A DNA stretch of 64,000 nucleotides from CAJQGY01 sp964523375 (lineage in GTDB: Bacteria > Pseudomonadota > Gammaproteobacteria > Magnimaribacterales > D2472): the NCBI GenBank assembly GCA_964523375.1, contig CAZFYG010000006.1, positions 12,219 to 76,218 on the forward strand. The letters are read 5' to 3'. The notes under the pieces were generated by a model that saw nothing but the letters and a program-made list of their open reading frames with translations, was not told the origin of the DNA and did not search any database. Both the position numbers and the translations under genes were made by a program. Shown here piece by piece: positions 27,050-35,238 of this stretch. Within the stretch, counting starts at the first letter, position 1, and each line of letters starts with the position of its first letter.

Positions 27050-27593
27050 TGTGATTTTTTTTAAGTGTTCTGAACCACGACTGTGAATAAATATATAGAC
27101 TAATAAGAGTAAATATGGAGACAATGAACCCCAGCCATTCTAGACTGAAATTCAATGATAAACTTTTAAATATAAGAATTAATATAATATAAATTACCTG
27201 CAAAACTGTTGTAATTTTTCCAGCAAAATTTGGCAAAGGTGTTCCAGTTTCTATTATTGTCATATGTATTGATGCACCTAAAAGAATTATTATGTCCCTA
27301 GCTAATAAAATAAAGAATACATAAAAAGGTAAAAGGTCATTTATCCATAAAATAAAAATTGAGCCTGATAAAAGCAGTTTGTCTGCAACTGGATCTAGAA
27401 TTTTACCTAAGTCTGTTTGCCAGGACATTCTTCTTGCCAAAAACCCATCCAAGGCATCAGTTATGGAAGCTATAGCAAAAAATATCAAACCCTCAAGATA
27501 ATCAGCATTATTTATATTATTTAAAATTGGGTATACCAAGCCCATTCTTACGATTGATAAAAAATTTGGAATAAATATAAAGTATCTGCTCAT
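27042..27593 (-). CDS. pgsA: CDP-diacylglycerol--glycerol-3-phosphate 3-phosphatidyltransferase
   Basis: 183-residue integral membrane enzyme of phosphatidylglycerol synthesis. It carries the full CDP-alcohol phosphotransferase signature D-x2-DG-x2-AR-x8-G-x3-D-x3-D, seen as DALDGFLARR then LGKILDPVADK (about residues 42-71), with hydrophobic segments around it. The start overlaps the DUF2066 stop by 4 nt. It uses the glycerol 3-phosphate made by GpsA, encoded elsewhere in the window. Confidence 0.93.
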   Translation of the reverse strand: MSRYFIFIPNFLSIVRMGLVYPILNNINNADYLEGLIFFAIASITDALDGFLARRMSWQTDLGKILDPVADKLLLSGSIFILWINDLLPFYVFFILLARDIIILLGASIHMTIIETGTPLPNFAGKITTVLQVIYIILILIFKSLSLNFSLEWLGFIVSIFTLISLYIYSQSWFRTLKKNHND

Positions 27594-28618
27594 AATTTAT
27601 ATTCTATAGAAATATTGTCTCCTAAATCAGTAGTATTTAATAAATTTAAGTAAGTATTTTCAACAATTTCTATTAATAAAGTCTCCAATTCTCCATAAAA
27701 ATTTATTTCACAAAACAGTGTATTATTAGAAAACTTATTAACCTTTATATTGTTTAAGCCAATGATTCCAAAAAGCAGATCTTTTATTTGCTCATAGTCA
27801 TTTACGGTATTAATATTTTCAATTTTAAGACTATAGCTATTATTGGATTCATAAGAAATGGTTTTAAGATTCAATGAGGATGAAACTTCTTCATCAAGCA
27901 TATTAAAAAATACATTTAAAAAATCTTTACTGAAATTTTTTGATTCAAGTATTGCTTCCAAGTCCCCTGTTGCCTTCCATTCATTGATACCAGTTTTTAC
28001 AACTTTAATGCTTATTAGGTGATCATGATCATATTTAGATTCAACATACTTTTCTGGCTCAATGAGATAGTTGTATGTGAGAATATTTTCGCTGTCTTTT
28101 AAATCAAATGATGGTAGATCGATAAATACCCCTCTTTTCGAGGCGAGCTGATTAATTTTATCTTGCAGAAGTATATCTAATTTATTTGATGAAGTTTCTG
28201 AAACGAAGTAAGGACTATTATAGCCATCGTCGATTTCAAGCAAGATCATATAAACTGGTCTAGATTTACCAATAATTGGTATCTTAAGATCAAAAAAAGT
28301 TTGTTCTAATAAAGTCTGGTTGAATTCTGTAAAAATATAAGGAGTGCCACTAATATTTTTTATAGAGTATTTTGTAATAAAGTCTTTTCGAGCATTACCA
28401 GCATTAATTATTTTCCATATATTTGATGGTTTTGTAGAACCGCTCAATCTATAAACCATGCTATCAAATGATCTATTTAAAGAAGTATCTATGTCATTGC
28501 CAATCTCAATTTTATTATTTATATTAAAAAGTTCATCAAACTCCTTTCCAAAGGAGACATTAGAAAAGATAATTATTAAAAGAAATATATAATTGGTATT
28601 GTTACTAAAATAATTCAT
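27590..28618 (-). CDS. DUF2066 family protein, exported
   Basis: 342 residues from the ATG at 28618 (MNYFSNNTNY), followed by a hydrophobic export signal to about residue 24. A TTG eight codons earlier would overlap purM and is less likely. No catalytic motif is recognised. The position next to purM and hda matches the DUF2066 gene of pseudomonads, and SFDSMVYRLSGSTK fits its N-terminal region. Function unknown. It diverges from purM with 17 nt between the start codons. Confidence 0.72.
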   Translation of the reverse strand: MNYFSNNTNYIFLLIIIFSNVSFGKEFDELFNINNKIEIGNDIDTSLNRSFDSMVYRLSGSTKPSNIWKIINAGNARKDFITKYSIKNISGTPYIFTEFNQTLLEQTFFDLKIPIIGKSRPVYMILLEIDDGYNSPYFVSETSSNKLDILLQDKINQLASKRGVFIDLPSFDLKDSENILTYNYLIEPEKYVESKYDHDHLISIKVVKTGINEWKATGDLEAILESKNFSKDFLNVFFNMLDEEVSSSLNLKTISYESNNSYSLKIENINTVNDYEQIKDLLFGIIGLNNIKVNKFSNNTLFCEINFYGELETLLIEIVENTYLNLLNTTDLGDNISIEYKL

Positions 28619-28635
28619 CACAATAGGTATTCTAA

Positions 28636-29664
28636 ATGACAAAAGAAAATATAGATAATGATCCGTATAAATCTGCTGGGGTAGATATTTCTGCTGGAAA
28701 TAATTTAATTGAACTCATTAAAGATGATGTTACAAAAACTCAGGGGGAAAATGTTTTAGGTGGTATTGGTGGTTTTGCTGGTATGTATAAGCTAAATAAA
28801 GATTTTAAAAACCCGGTTTTGGTTGCGTGTACAGATGGAGTTGGAACTAAAGTCGCTCTAGCACAGCAATATAATAATTTAGAATATATTGGGCAAGATT
28901 TAGTTGCGATGTGTGTGAATGATTTAGTTACATGTGGCGCGCAACCTCTATTTTTTCTTGATTATTTTGCAACATCTAAATTAAATGTAAGTGAGGCATC
29001 GGTGATCATTGGTAGCATAGCAAGAGCTTGCAGAGCATCAGGCTGTGCGCTTTTAGGCGGTGAAACAGCTGAGATGCCAGGACATTATATTAATGATAAT
29101 TTTGATTTAGCAGGCTTTTCAGTTGGTTGCGTAGATGAAAATAAAATCATTAAAGGTGATGACATTGAAGATGGAGACATTCTTATTGGAATTGAGTCAA
29201 GTGGCGCGCATTCAAATGGATATTCTCTTATAAGAAAGGTTTTGGAGCAAAGCAAATGCCCAAGTGATGAAAAAAATGAAATGGTTGACTTGTTCTTAAA
29301 ACCTACACATCTCTATCCAAAGGTAGTTCAAGATTTAACAAAAAATCAAAGGATTAAAGGCATGAGTCACATCACAGGCGGCGGTCTAACCGAAAATCTT
29401 CCAAGATCAATTCCTAAAAATTTGTCTGTTAAAATCTATAAAGAATCTTGGGATTTACCAAAAGAGTTTAAGTGGCTTAAAGATAATGGCAATATTACTG
29501 AGGAAGATATGTATAGGATTTTTAACTGCGGTATTGGGATGGTGCTTATTGTTAATAGTGAAGATGTGTCTTCAATTCAGTCAATAATTAATGATCATGG
29601 TTATAAGAATTTTGAGATTGGTTCTGTCGGAAAAAATGCTAAATCCCAAATTAGCTATATATAA
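28636..29664 (+). CDS. purM: Phosphoribosylformylglycinamidine cyclo-ligase
   Basis: 342-residue AIR synthetase, step five of purine synthesis. The N-terminus has YKSAGVDISAGNNLIELIK, then GGFAGMY, TDGVGTKVALAQQ, and GGETAEMPGHY, all standard PurM motifs, with HITGGGLTENLPR in the C-terminal half. Length fits. purN follows 18 nt downstream, the usual purM-purN pair. Confidence 0.97.
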   Translation: MTKENIDNDPYKSAGVDISAGNNLIELIKDDVTKTQGENVLGGIGGFAGMYKLNKDFKNPVLVACTDGVGTKVALAQQYNNLEYIGQDLVAMCVNDLVTCGAQPLFFLDYFATSKLNVSEASVIIGSIARACRASGCALLGGETAEMPGHYINDNFDLAGFSVGCVDENKIIKGDDIEDGDILIGIESSGAHSNGYSLIRKVLEQSKCPSDEKNEMVDLFLKPTHLYPKVVQDLTKNQRIKGMSHITGGGLTENLPRSIPKNLSVKIYKESWDLPKEFKWLKDNGNITEEDMYRIFNCGIGMVLIVNSEDVSSIQSIINDHGYKNFEIGSVGKNAKSQISYI

Positions 29665-29682
29665 ATATCAAATTATATTTAT

Positions 29683-30336
29683 ATGAAAAGAATAGTAGTT
29701 TTGCTTTCTGGTAATGGTTCTAACCTTCAAGCTATTATTGATAAGATCAATGCTGGCAATATTAATGGCGTCATTGTTGCTGTTATCTCCAATAATGCTC
29801 AAGCTTTTGGTCTAAAAAGAGCAGAAAAAGAGAATTTAGATACTATTACCTTAAACCATCTTGAATATGAAAATCGCGATCTTTTTGATGCTGCTCTTTT
29901 AAAAAAACTAATCTCACTATCACCAGATTTGATTGTTTTAGCTGGGTTTATGAGAATACTAACCTCAAAAATAACAGATTATTTTGATGGAAAAATAATT
30001 AATATTCACCCTTCCCTTCTCCCTTTGTACCCTGGCTTGAACACACATCAAAAGGTAATAAATAATAATGATAAAAATCATGGAATTTCAATACATTATG
30101 TTTCATCTAAACTTGATGCTGGGCCGTTAATTGCGCAAGCTGCTTTTGACGTTAAGGAAATTAAAACAAAGGAGTTGCTCGAAGAAAAGATTCATATTAT
30201 TGAACATTCAATGTTTCCTTTTGTCATAGAAAATATATGTTTAGAAAATATACGTTGGGACAAGAAATCAAAAAAAGTTATATTTAAAAATATGGGTACA
30301 ATTAATGATTCAATTCAAAAAAAATATGAAATTTAG
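29683..30336 (+). CDS. purN: Phosphoribosylglycinamide formyltransferase PurN
   Basis: 217-residue GAR transformylase using 10-formyl-THF (a product of FolD) to formylate GAR. N-terminal LLSGNGSNLQAIID binds the phosphate; the catalytic region is NIHPSLLPLYPGLNTHQ with Asn and His (about residues 106-108), and the catalytic aspartate is in SSKLDAGPLIAQ (about 146). Slightly longer than E. coli PurN at the C-terminus. It overlaps the next gene by 11 nt. Confidence 0.96.
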   Translation: MKRIVVLLSGNGSNLQAIIDKINAGNINGVIVAVISNNAQAFGLKRAEKENLDTITLNHLEYENRDLFDAALLKKLISLSPDLIVLAGFMRILTSKITDYFDGKIINIHPSLLPLYPGLNTHQKVINNNDKNHGISIHYVSSKLDAGPLIAQAAFDVKEIKTKELLEEKIHIIEHSMFPFVIENICLENIRWDKKSKKVIFKNMGTINDSIQKKYEI

Positions 30337-31012
30337 TTACGTATTTAGCATTCTGTTTTTGTCAATTAATGTATTTAGCATAGAAAATTATGTTGCTGAA
30401 TATAGATGGGAATCATCTGATCGAGATATCTTAGGTGTTCGTAAGCTTATTATTGAAGAGAATGGTGCCTCGTCGCTATCTTTTAAAGCAAATAAATCAT
30501 TTATAAAACTTGATATTGAAACTGATTTTAAATTTCTTAATAAGAAGGTTGAGAGTAAAGAATATTCTGTTGGTGTTAAGCCAACAATGGTCAATCGTAG
30601 CCAGAAATTATTTTTTAATAATATTGAGAATTCAATAAATTCAAAGGGTAGATATGAATGGTCTGCTAATACAATATCAAAATCAGTCCTAGACCCCTTA
30701 AATGCTCAAATACAAGTAAGAATGAATGTTCTTGATGGGTATAAAGACTTTTCTATTGATATCATAGAAATGAAAGATGGAACTATTGAGCCTAATTTTT
30801 ACAAAGTTACATCAGAAAATGTAGATTGTTATGTTGGAGATGATAAATATTCTTGCATCGAAGTTACAAGGCTAAGGAAATATGATGATAGAAAAACAAT
30901 TTACTTAATCGCAAAAGATTTAGGTTATATGTTCGTAAAAATAAAAGATGTTGATCTAGATCCAAAGAAAAACCAAACACTTTCCTTGGAAAAAATATTA
31001 AGTCTTGGGTAG
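30326..31012 (+). CDS. DUF3108 family exported protein
   Basis: 228 residues from the ATG at 30326, chosen because a signal peptide (MKFSYVFSILFLSINVFS) starts there. The rest is beta-rich with YVAEYRW at the mature N-terminus and a YKVTSENVDCYVGDDKYSC region, as in DUF3108. It follows purN, as in pseudomonads. Function unknown, presumably periplasmic. The start overlaps purN by 11 nt and the 3' end overlaps convergent dcd by 15 nt. Confidence 0.75.
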   Translation: MKFSYVFSILFLSINVFSIENYVAEYRWESSDRDILGVRKLIIEENGASSLSFKANKSFIKLDIETDFKFLNKKVESKEYSVGVKPTMVNRSQKLFFNNIENSINSKGRYEWSANTISKSVLDPLNAQIQVRMNVLDGYKDFSIDIIEMKDGTIEPNFYKVTSENVDCYVGDDKYSCIEVTRLRKYDDRKTIYLIAKDLGYMFVKIKDVDLDPKKNQTLSLEKILSLG

Positions 31013-31567
31013 TGTTACCCCAGTTTGACCTTGATACTTTCCGCCTCTATCCCTATAACTAACTTCACAATCTTCATCAGATTCTAAAAATATCATTTGG
31101 GCAACGCCTTCGCCTGCATAAATTTTTGCTGGTAGATTTGTAGTATTGGAGAACTCAAGTGTTACATGACCCTCCCACTCAGGCTCTAAAGGCGTTACAT
31201 TAACAATAATTCCACATCGAGCATAAGTCGATTTTCCAAGGCAAATAGTCAACACTTTTCTAGGTATTTTAAAATATTCAATTGTTCTTGCTAAAGCAAA
31301 AGAGTTAGGAGGAATTACACAAACATCGGATTTAACATCTACAAAACTATTAGCATCAAAATTTTTAGGATCGACAACAGCTGAGTTAATGTTAGTAAAT
31401 ACTTTAAACTCATTTGAGCACCTTACATCATACCCAAAACTGGATACGCCATAAGAAATAAGCTTATTACCACTTGAATCCAATCTAACTTGGTTTTCAG
31501 AAAAAGGTTCTATCATCCCATTTGAAGTAGACATTTCTTTTATCCATTTATCTGATTTAATCGACAT
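30998..31567 (-). CDS. dcd: dCTP deaminase
   Basis: 189-residue enzyme converting dCTP to dUTP for thymidylate synthesis. Conserved motifs: SSFGYDVRCSNEF, the active region RCGIIVNVTPLEPEWEGHVTLEFSN with the catalytic Glu (about residue 138), and GEGVAQMIFL. The short C-terminal YQGQTGVTLP is the nucleotide-binding lid. It is the gammaproteobacterial monofunctional length. It overlaps recR by 11 nt. Confidence 0.96.
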   Translation of the reverse strand: MSIKSDKWIKEMSTSNGMIEPFSENQVRLDSSGNKLISYGVSSFGYDVRCSNEFKVFTNINSAVVDPKNFDANSFVDVKSDVCVIPPNSFALARTIEYFKIPRKVLTICLGKSTYARCGIIVNVTPLEPEWEGHVTLEFSNTTNLPAKIYAGEGVAQMIFLESDEDCEVSYRDRGGKYQGQTGVTLPKT

Positions 31568-32153
31568 TTATTTCAGTTCTCCCTTGAATTGCTCTCGCAA
31601 TAGTATTTCCGTCAACATATTCTAGCTCTCCACCAATAGGTATACCATATGAAATTCTAGAAACTTTAATATCTTTTATATGATCTTTAATAAATATTGC
31701 TGTTGCATCACCCTCAACTGTTGAGCTAGTAGCAAGAATTATTTCTTTAACATCTTCTTTGCTAATTAAATTTAGTAGTTGGTCTATCCCTAGATCCTCC
31801 GGACCTACTCCATCAATTGGAGACAATCTGCCAAGTAATACAAAATATTTACCTCGAAAACCTCCCGTTGACTCTATAGCCAACATGTCTGATGGATTTT
31901 CAATAACACAAATACTTTGATTGTCTCTTGATGTATCTGAACAAACTTTACAGTATTCATTAGAGGTCAACATCCTACATCTTTTACATCTACCAATAGA
32001 TTCTACTGCGCCCTGAAGGGTCTTTGATAGCAAAGATGCTCCATCTTTATTTTTGTCTAAGAGATATAAAGCCATTCTCTGAGCTGACTTTTTTCCCACA
32101 CCTGGCAAAATAGTTAAGGAATTTATTAAATCATTTAGTAAATCAGTTTGCAT
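31557..32153 (-). CDS. recR: Recombination protein RecR
   Basis: 198 residues. The N-terminal helix-hairpin-helix has LTILPGVGKKSAQRMA, the zinc finger is C-x2-C...C-x2-C (CKRCRM and YCKVCSD, about residues 56-71), then the Toprim domain with VIENPSDMLAIEST, and the C-terminal RISYGIPIGGELEYVD. RecR works with RecO/RecF in gap repair. It lies 1 nt after dnaX; ybaB, which separates the two in E. coli, is absent here. Confidence 0.96.
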   Translation of the reverse strand: MQTDLLNDLINSLTILPGVGKKSAQRMALYLLDKNKDGASLLSKTLQGAVESIGRCKRCRMLTSNEYCKVCSDTSRDNQSICVIENPSDMLAIESTGGFRGKYFVLLGRLSPIDGVGPEDLGIDQLLNLISKEDVKEIILATSSTVEGDATAIFIKDHIKDIKVSRISYGIPIGGELEYVDGNTIARAIQGRTEINVD

Positions 32154-32154
32154 G

Positions 32155-33771
32155 CTAATTGATTGGTTTAATAGATTTTTCTTTTATAGTTGCATCAAAT
32201 TTTGTCATAAAATTTTTGATTGATTCGTTATTTTTAATATTGTCTTCCGCGTTTTCTTGCTTTACTTTATTTTCTTTTTCTTCCTGCTGCAAGGGGCCGT
32301 CAGTAGTAATTGATTGCTCTAGTTTAATTATTATTTTTGTCTTAAAGGCCTCCGTACAAATGTTTTCAAATTCCTTTTTAACATTCAGTGGAATGTCATT
32401 CCTTTTAAGGTCTCCACCTAAATATATTTCACTGCCTTCCATTTTTAAAAAAGTAAAATTTCCATAATAGTTTTTTACAAAAACACTCATCTCAAGCTCT
32501 CTAAAAAAAGCTATCCAGTCATGATTAGAGAGTATTTTTAATGGCTGGATTTGAGCAGGGCTTTTCTTTAAGACTGGTTCGGCAATATTATTTTTAATTT
32601 CAACTGATACAGTTTCTTTAGAGCTGCTAACAGGTTGGATTAAGTTTTTTTTTTCACTCACAGTTTCATTTGACGATTTTGTTTTATCATGAATACTTGC
32701 TAAAGGATTAAAAGCCAACATTCTAAGAATACAAATCTCTAATGCTTCTTTTGGATTAGGGTGAATACTAAATTTAGAATATGAGTTCACAGCTATTTCA
32801 TATATTAATTGAATAAATTCCTTGTCTACAGATTGAGCAATGCTTCTTACAGGTTCTTTATTTGAATTTTTAAGGACTTGCTCTAAAGAAACTTTATGAA
32901 TAAAACTGATAATATGCTTAAGCACATTTTCGTATTCAGGCGTTAGCTCTTCTATCTTATAAAAAATATTAAATGCCTTCTCAGCCTCACCGCCTACAAC
33001 AGCATCAATTAATTCATAAACGAGAGAGTCATCAATTGTTCCAAGTAACGCTTTAACATCAGCTTCATTTAGAGCTCCGTTACCATGGGCTATAGATTGA
33101 TCCAAAAGCGTAAGCGCATCTCTTACAGAGCCCTGAGCTGAATCTGAAATTAAAGCTAAAGAATTTTTATCATGTTGAATTTTTTCAGAATTAACTACAT
33201 TTTGCAGGTGAGTTTCAAGATTATCTCTATTGATAGTTTTAAGATTAAGTTGAAGGCACCTTGATTGAACTGTCTTAGGTATTTTTTCAGGGTCTGTTGT
33301 TGCAAAAATAAATATAACATGTGCTGGTGGCTCTTCTAAGGTTTTGAGAAGTGCATTGAAGCTACTTGTAGATAACATATGGACCTCATCTATTAAGTAG
33401 ATTTTATATCTTCCTGATGATGGCTTGTATTGAACTGTGTCAAGCAGCTCTCTCATATCATCGACACCAGTTTTTGACGCTGCGTCAATTTCAAGAAAAT
33501 CTAAATGCCTTCCTGTTTTTATTTCATCACATACTGTGCAACTATCACATGGTTTTGTAACAGGTTTATCAGATGATAAGCAATTCAAGCATTTGGATAA
33601 TATTCTAGCCAATGTAGTCTTGCCCACGCCCCTAGTTCCTGAAAATATATAAGCTTGGTGTATTTTATTTGAAGCAATGCTGTTTGTGATTGCTTGAATT
33701 ATATGCGACTGGCCTACAACTTCCTCGAAGTTGGATGGTCTATATTTTCTTGCTAAAACCTCATATGACAT
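32155..33771 (-). CDS. dnaX: DNA polymerase III subunit tau/gamma
   Basis: 538-residue clamp-loader ATPase. Walker A GTRGVGKTTLARI (about residues 45-57), a zinc site with CLNCLSSDKP...CDSCTVC, Walker B LIDEVHMLS, SRC motif VQSRCLQ. Domain III ends near residue 360; a variable linker and a C-terminal tau region follow. An A10 run at codons 373-376 lies at the domain III/linker boundary, with stop codons close by in both other frames, so a shorter gamma-like product may arise by slippage. It lies just upstream of recR. Confidence 0.96.
   Translation of the reverse strand: MSYEVLARKYRPSNFEEVVGQSHIIQAITNSIASNKIHQAYIFSGTRGVGKTTLARILSKCLNCLSSDKPVTKPCDSCTVCDEIKTGRHLDFLEIDAASKTGVDDMRELLDTVQYKPSSGRYKIYLIDEVHMLSTSSFNALLKTLEEPPAHVIFIFATTDPEKIPKTVQSRCLQLNLKTINRDNLETHLQNVVNSEKIQHDKNSLALISDSAQGSVRDALTLLDQSIAHGNGALNEADVKALLGTIDDSLVYELIDAVVGGEAEKAFNIFYKIEELTPEYENVLKHIISFIHKVSLEQVLKNSNKEPVRSIAQSVDKEFIQLIYEIAVNSYSKFSIHPNPKEALEICILRMLAFNPLASIHDKTKSSNETVSEKKNLIQPVSSSKETVSVEIKNNIAEPVLKKSPAQIQPLKILSNHDWIAFFRELEMSVFVKNYYGNFTFLKMEGSEIYLGGDLKRNDIPLNVKKEFENICTEAFKTKIIIKLEQSITTDGPLQQEEKENKVKQENAEDNIKNNESIKNFMTKFDATIKEKSIKPIN
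32645..32654 (-). other. A10 slippery run in dnaX
   Basis: On the coding strand the run reads G-A10-C across codons 373-376. A -1 shift gives a TAG at 32627-32629 after about six codons; a +1 shift gives a TAA at 32640-32642 after about one codon. Either would release a product of about 375-381 residues lacking the tau part. Confidence 0.5.
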
Positions 33772-33792
33772 ATGGGCTGATCATAACATGAC

Positions 33793-34230
33793 CTAGTTAA
33801 AAACTGATTCGATTTCTGTAAAAGAAAAGCCTCTATTTATTAAAAAATTTTTTTGCTTTGCTTTAAGTTTGAAATCAACTGACACCCCGTCTCTGAATTT
33901 TTTATTAAACACTTGATGTGCTAATTCTTCCCATTCGCCTGATTCTGATATTGCTTCATTTGCTATAAAGCTTTCCACTCCTTTTGATAAAAGCTCGTAA
34001 GAGATTTTCTTAGGGCCAAACCCTTTCCTTTTTCGGGCAGCAACATAATGTTCTGAAAACCTTGCGTCGTTAATTAAATTATTATCTTCTAGCTTTTGGA
34101 TAGTTAATTCAATCAAATCTAAATTAGAAAATTTTTTTGAAAGCTTGTCTAATATTTCTTTTTTTGAATGCTCTCTTCGAGATAAAATATCTAAAGATTT
34201 GTTATAAATTTCAACAGGTTCTTCTATCAT
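33793..34230 (-). CDS. recX: Regulatory protein RecX
   Basis: 145 residues from the ATG at 34230 (MIEEPVEIYNKSLD); a TTG one codon earlier is less likely. Three-helix repeats are typical of RecX: LDILSRREHSKKEILDKLSKK, then LINDARFSEHYVAARKRKGFGPKKISYEL, the most conserved part. RecX restrains RecA filament growth. recA itself is not in the window, so this gene is detached from its usual partner. The start overlaps the preceding lipoprotein stop by 1 nt. Confidence 0.88.
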   Translation of the reverse strand: MIEEPVEIYNKSLDILSRREHSKKEILDKLSKKFSNLDLIELTIQKLEDNNLINDARFSEHYVAARKRKGFGPKKISYELLSKGVESFIANEAISESGEWEELAHQVFNKKFRDGVSVDFKLKAKQKNFLINRGFSFTEIESVFN

Positions 34231-34694
34231 CAATCAATTGGCAGAACTCTCGATTTTCCATTTCTTTTTATTATTCTTACTTTCTGATTTTTTTCGTACC
34301 TAACATCACTCGACTCTTGAATAATGGATACCAGTCTCCCAGAAGTTGTCTCAATTAATAACTCGACCCCATTTTTTTTAGTCATTGCTGAACCTATATT
34401 CGCTCCAATAGCGCTACCAGCAAGGGCACCAAGAACAGAAGCAATATCTGATTCAGTATCAGAATCTGTTGTATTTTTACCTGCAACGCCTCCAATTGCC
34501 GCTCCTGCTGCTGCTCCAAGCCTTCTGTCACCTTCAATGGTCACATTGGTAATGTCTAAAATAGTTCCAAGAGTTATGCTCTGTTGTTTTTGAACGTCAC
34601 CTCTAGATACTGTAGTCGGCTGTTGCGAAATATTTACACAACTAGTTGTAAATAATCCTAAAAGTATAATTATTGAAAATTTATTTTTTATCAT
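34230..34694 (-). CDS. Glycine-zipper outer-membrane lipoprotein (SlyB/Pcp-like)
   Basis: 154 residues with a lipoprotein signal, cysteine at residue 19 (FTTSC). The centre is glycine/alanine rich (RRLGAAAGAAIGGVAGK and LGALAGSAIGANIGSAM), forming a glycine zipper, followed by a small beta domain with VRIIKRNGKSRV at the end. This matches the SlyB/Pcp family of envelope lipoproteins. Role in envelope stability is inferred from the family. It overlaps the preceding gene by 14 nt. Confidence 0.8.
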   Translation of the reverse strand: MIKNKFSIIILLGLFTTSCVNISQQPTTVSRGDVQKQQSITLGTILDITNVTIEGDRRLGAAAGAAIGGVAGKNTTDSDTESDIASVLGALAGSAIGANIGSAMTKKNGVELLIETTSGRLVSIIQESSDVRYEKNQKVRIIKRNGKSRVLPID

Positions 34695-35082
34695 CTATCT
34701 GCTCCATTTTTTTATATTTTCGATTTAAATCATCTGTGATTAAGTAGTATGTTTTATCTTTACTAAAACCATCTAAAAGGCTCACCTTGTATATGTCGCC
34801 ACTAAAAAATGGCTCAATAAGTTTTACTCTATAGCCCTTCTTAAGTCTTACTAATTTCCTTGAATCAATATATGAAAACTGATTCCAATCGCCATACTCT
34901 CTTCCTCTATAAGTGTGCAGCGCATCTTGCGGCATCATATATAGAACCTGCCCATTCCCTGAAAACCTGCTGCTATGCGTATCTAAGACCCATATATCTT
35001 CCGGTTGAATTAGCGGATCAGTGGTCTCTTCTGAATATGTAAATAAGGATAGAAATGCTGTTATAAAAAATATTAATTTCAT
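34681..35082 (-). CDS. Uncharacterised exported protein
   Basis: 133 residues, not recognised. A signal peptide of about 17 residues (MKLIFFITAFLSLFTYS) is followed by a beta-rich domain containing EDIWVLDTHSSRFSGNGQVLYMM and YRGREYGDWNQFSYIDS, with many aromatic residues and no cysteine. The tail is lysine-rich. It is the first gene of a run with the glycine-zipper lipoprotein and recX (14-nt overlap), so an envelope role is likely. Confidence 0.6.
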   Translation of the reverse strand: MKLIFFITAFLSLFTYSEETTDPLIQPEDIWVLDTHSSRFSGNGQVLYMMPQDALHTYRGREYGDWNQFSYIDSRKLVRLKKGYRVKLIEPFFSGDIYKVSLLDGFSKDKTYYLITDDLNRKYKKMEQIDDKK

Positions 35083-35238
35083 AAAGTTAAGACATATAAA
35101 TTGGGAAATAGTTCAAAATAATTACTCCAGTAAAATACATAAATAAATTTTTGCTATTGTAAATAACCTCTTTGTACCAATATTAAACATTAGACCACAA
35201 ATCTCTATTCAATAATCAAATAATGATAATATTAGGCT

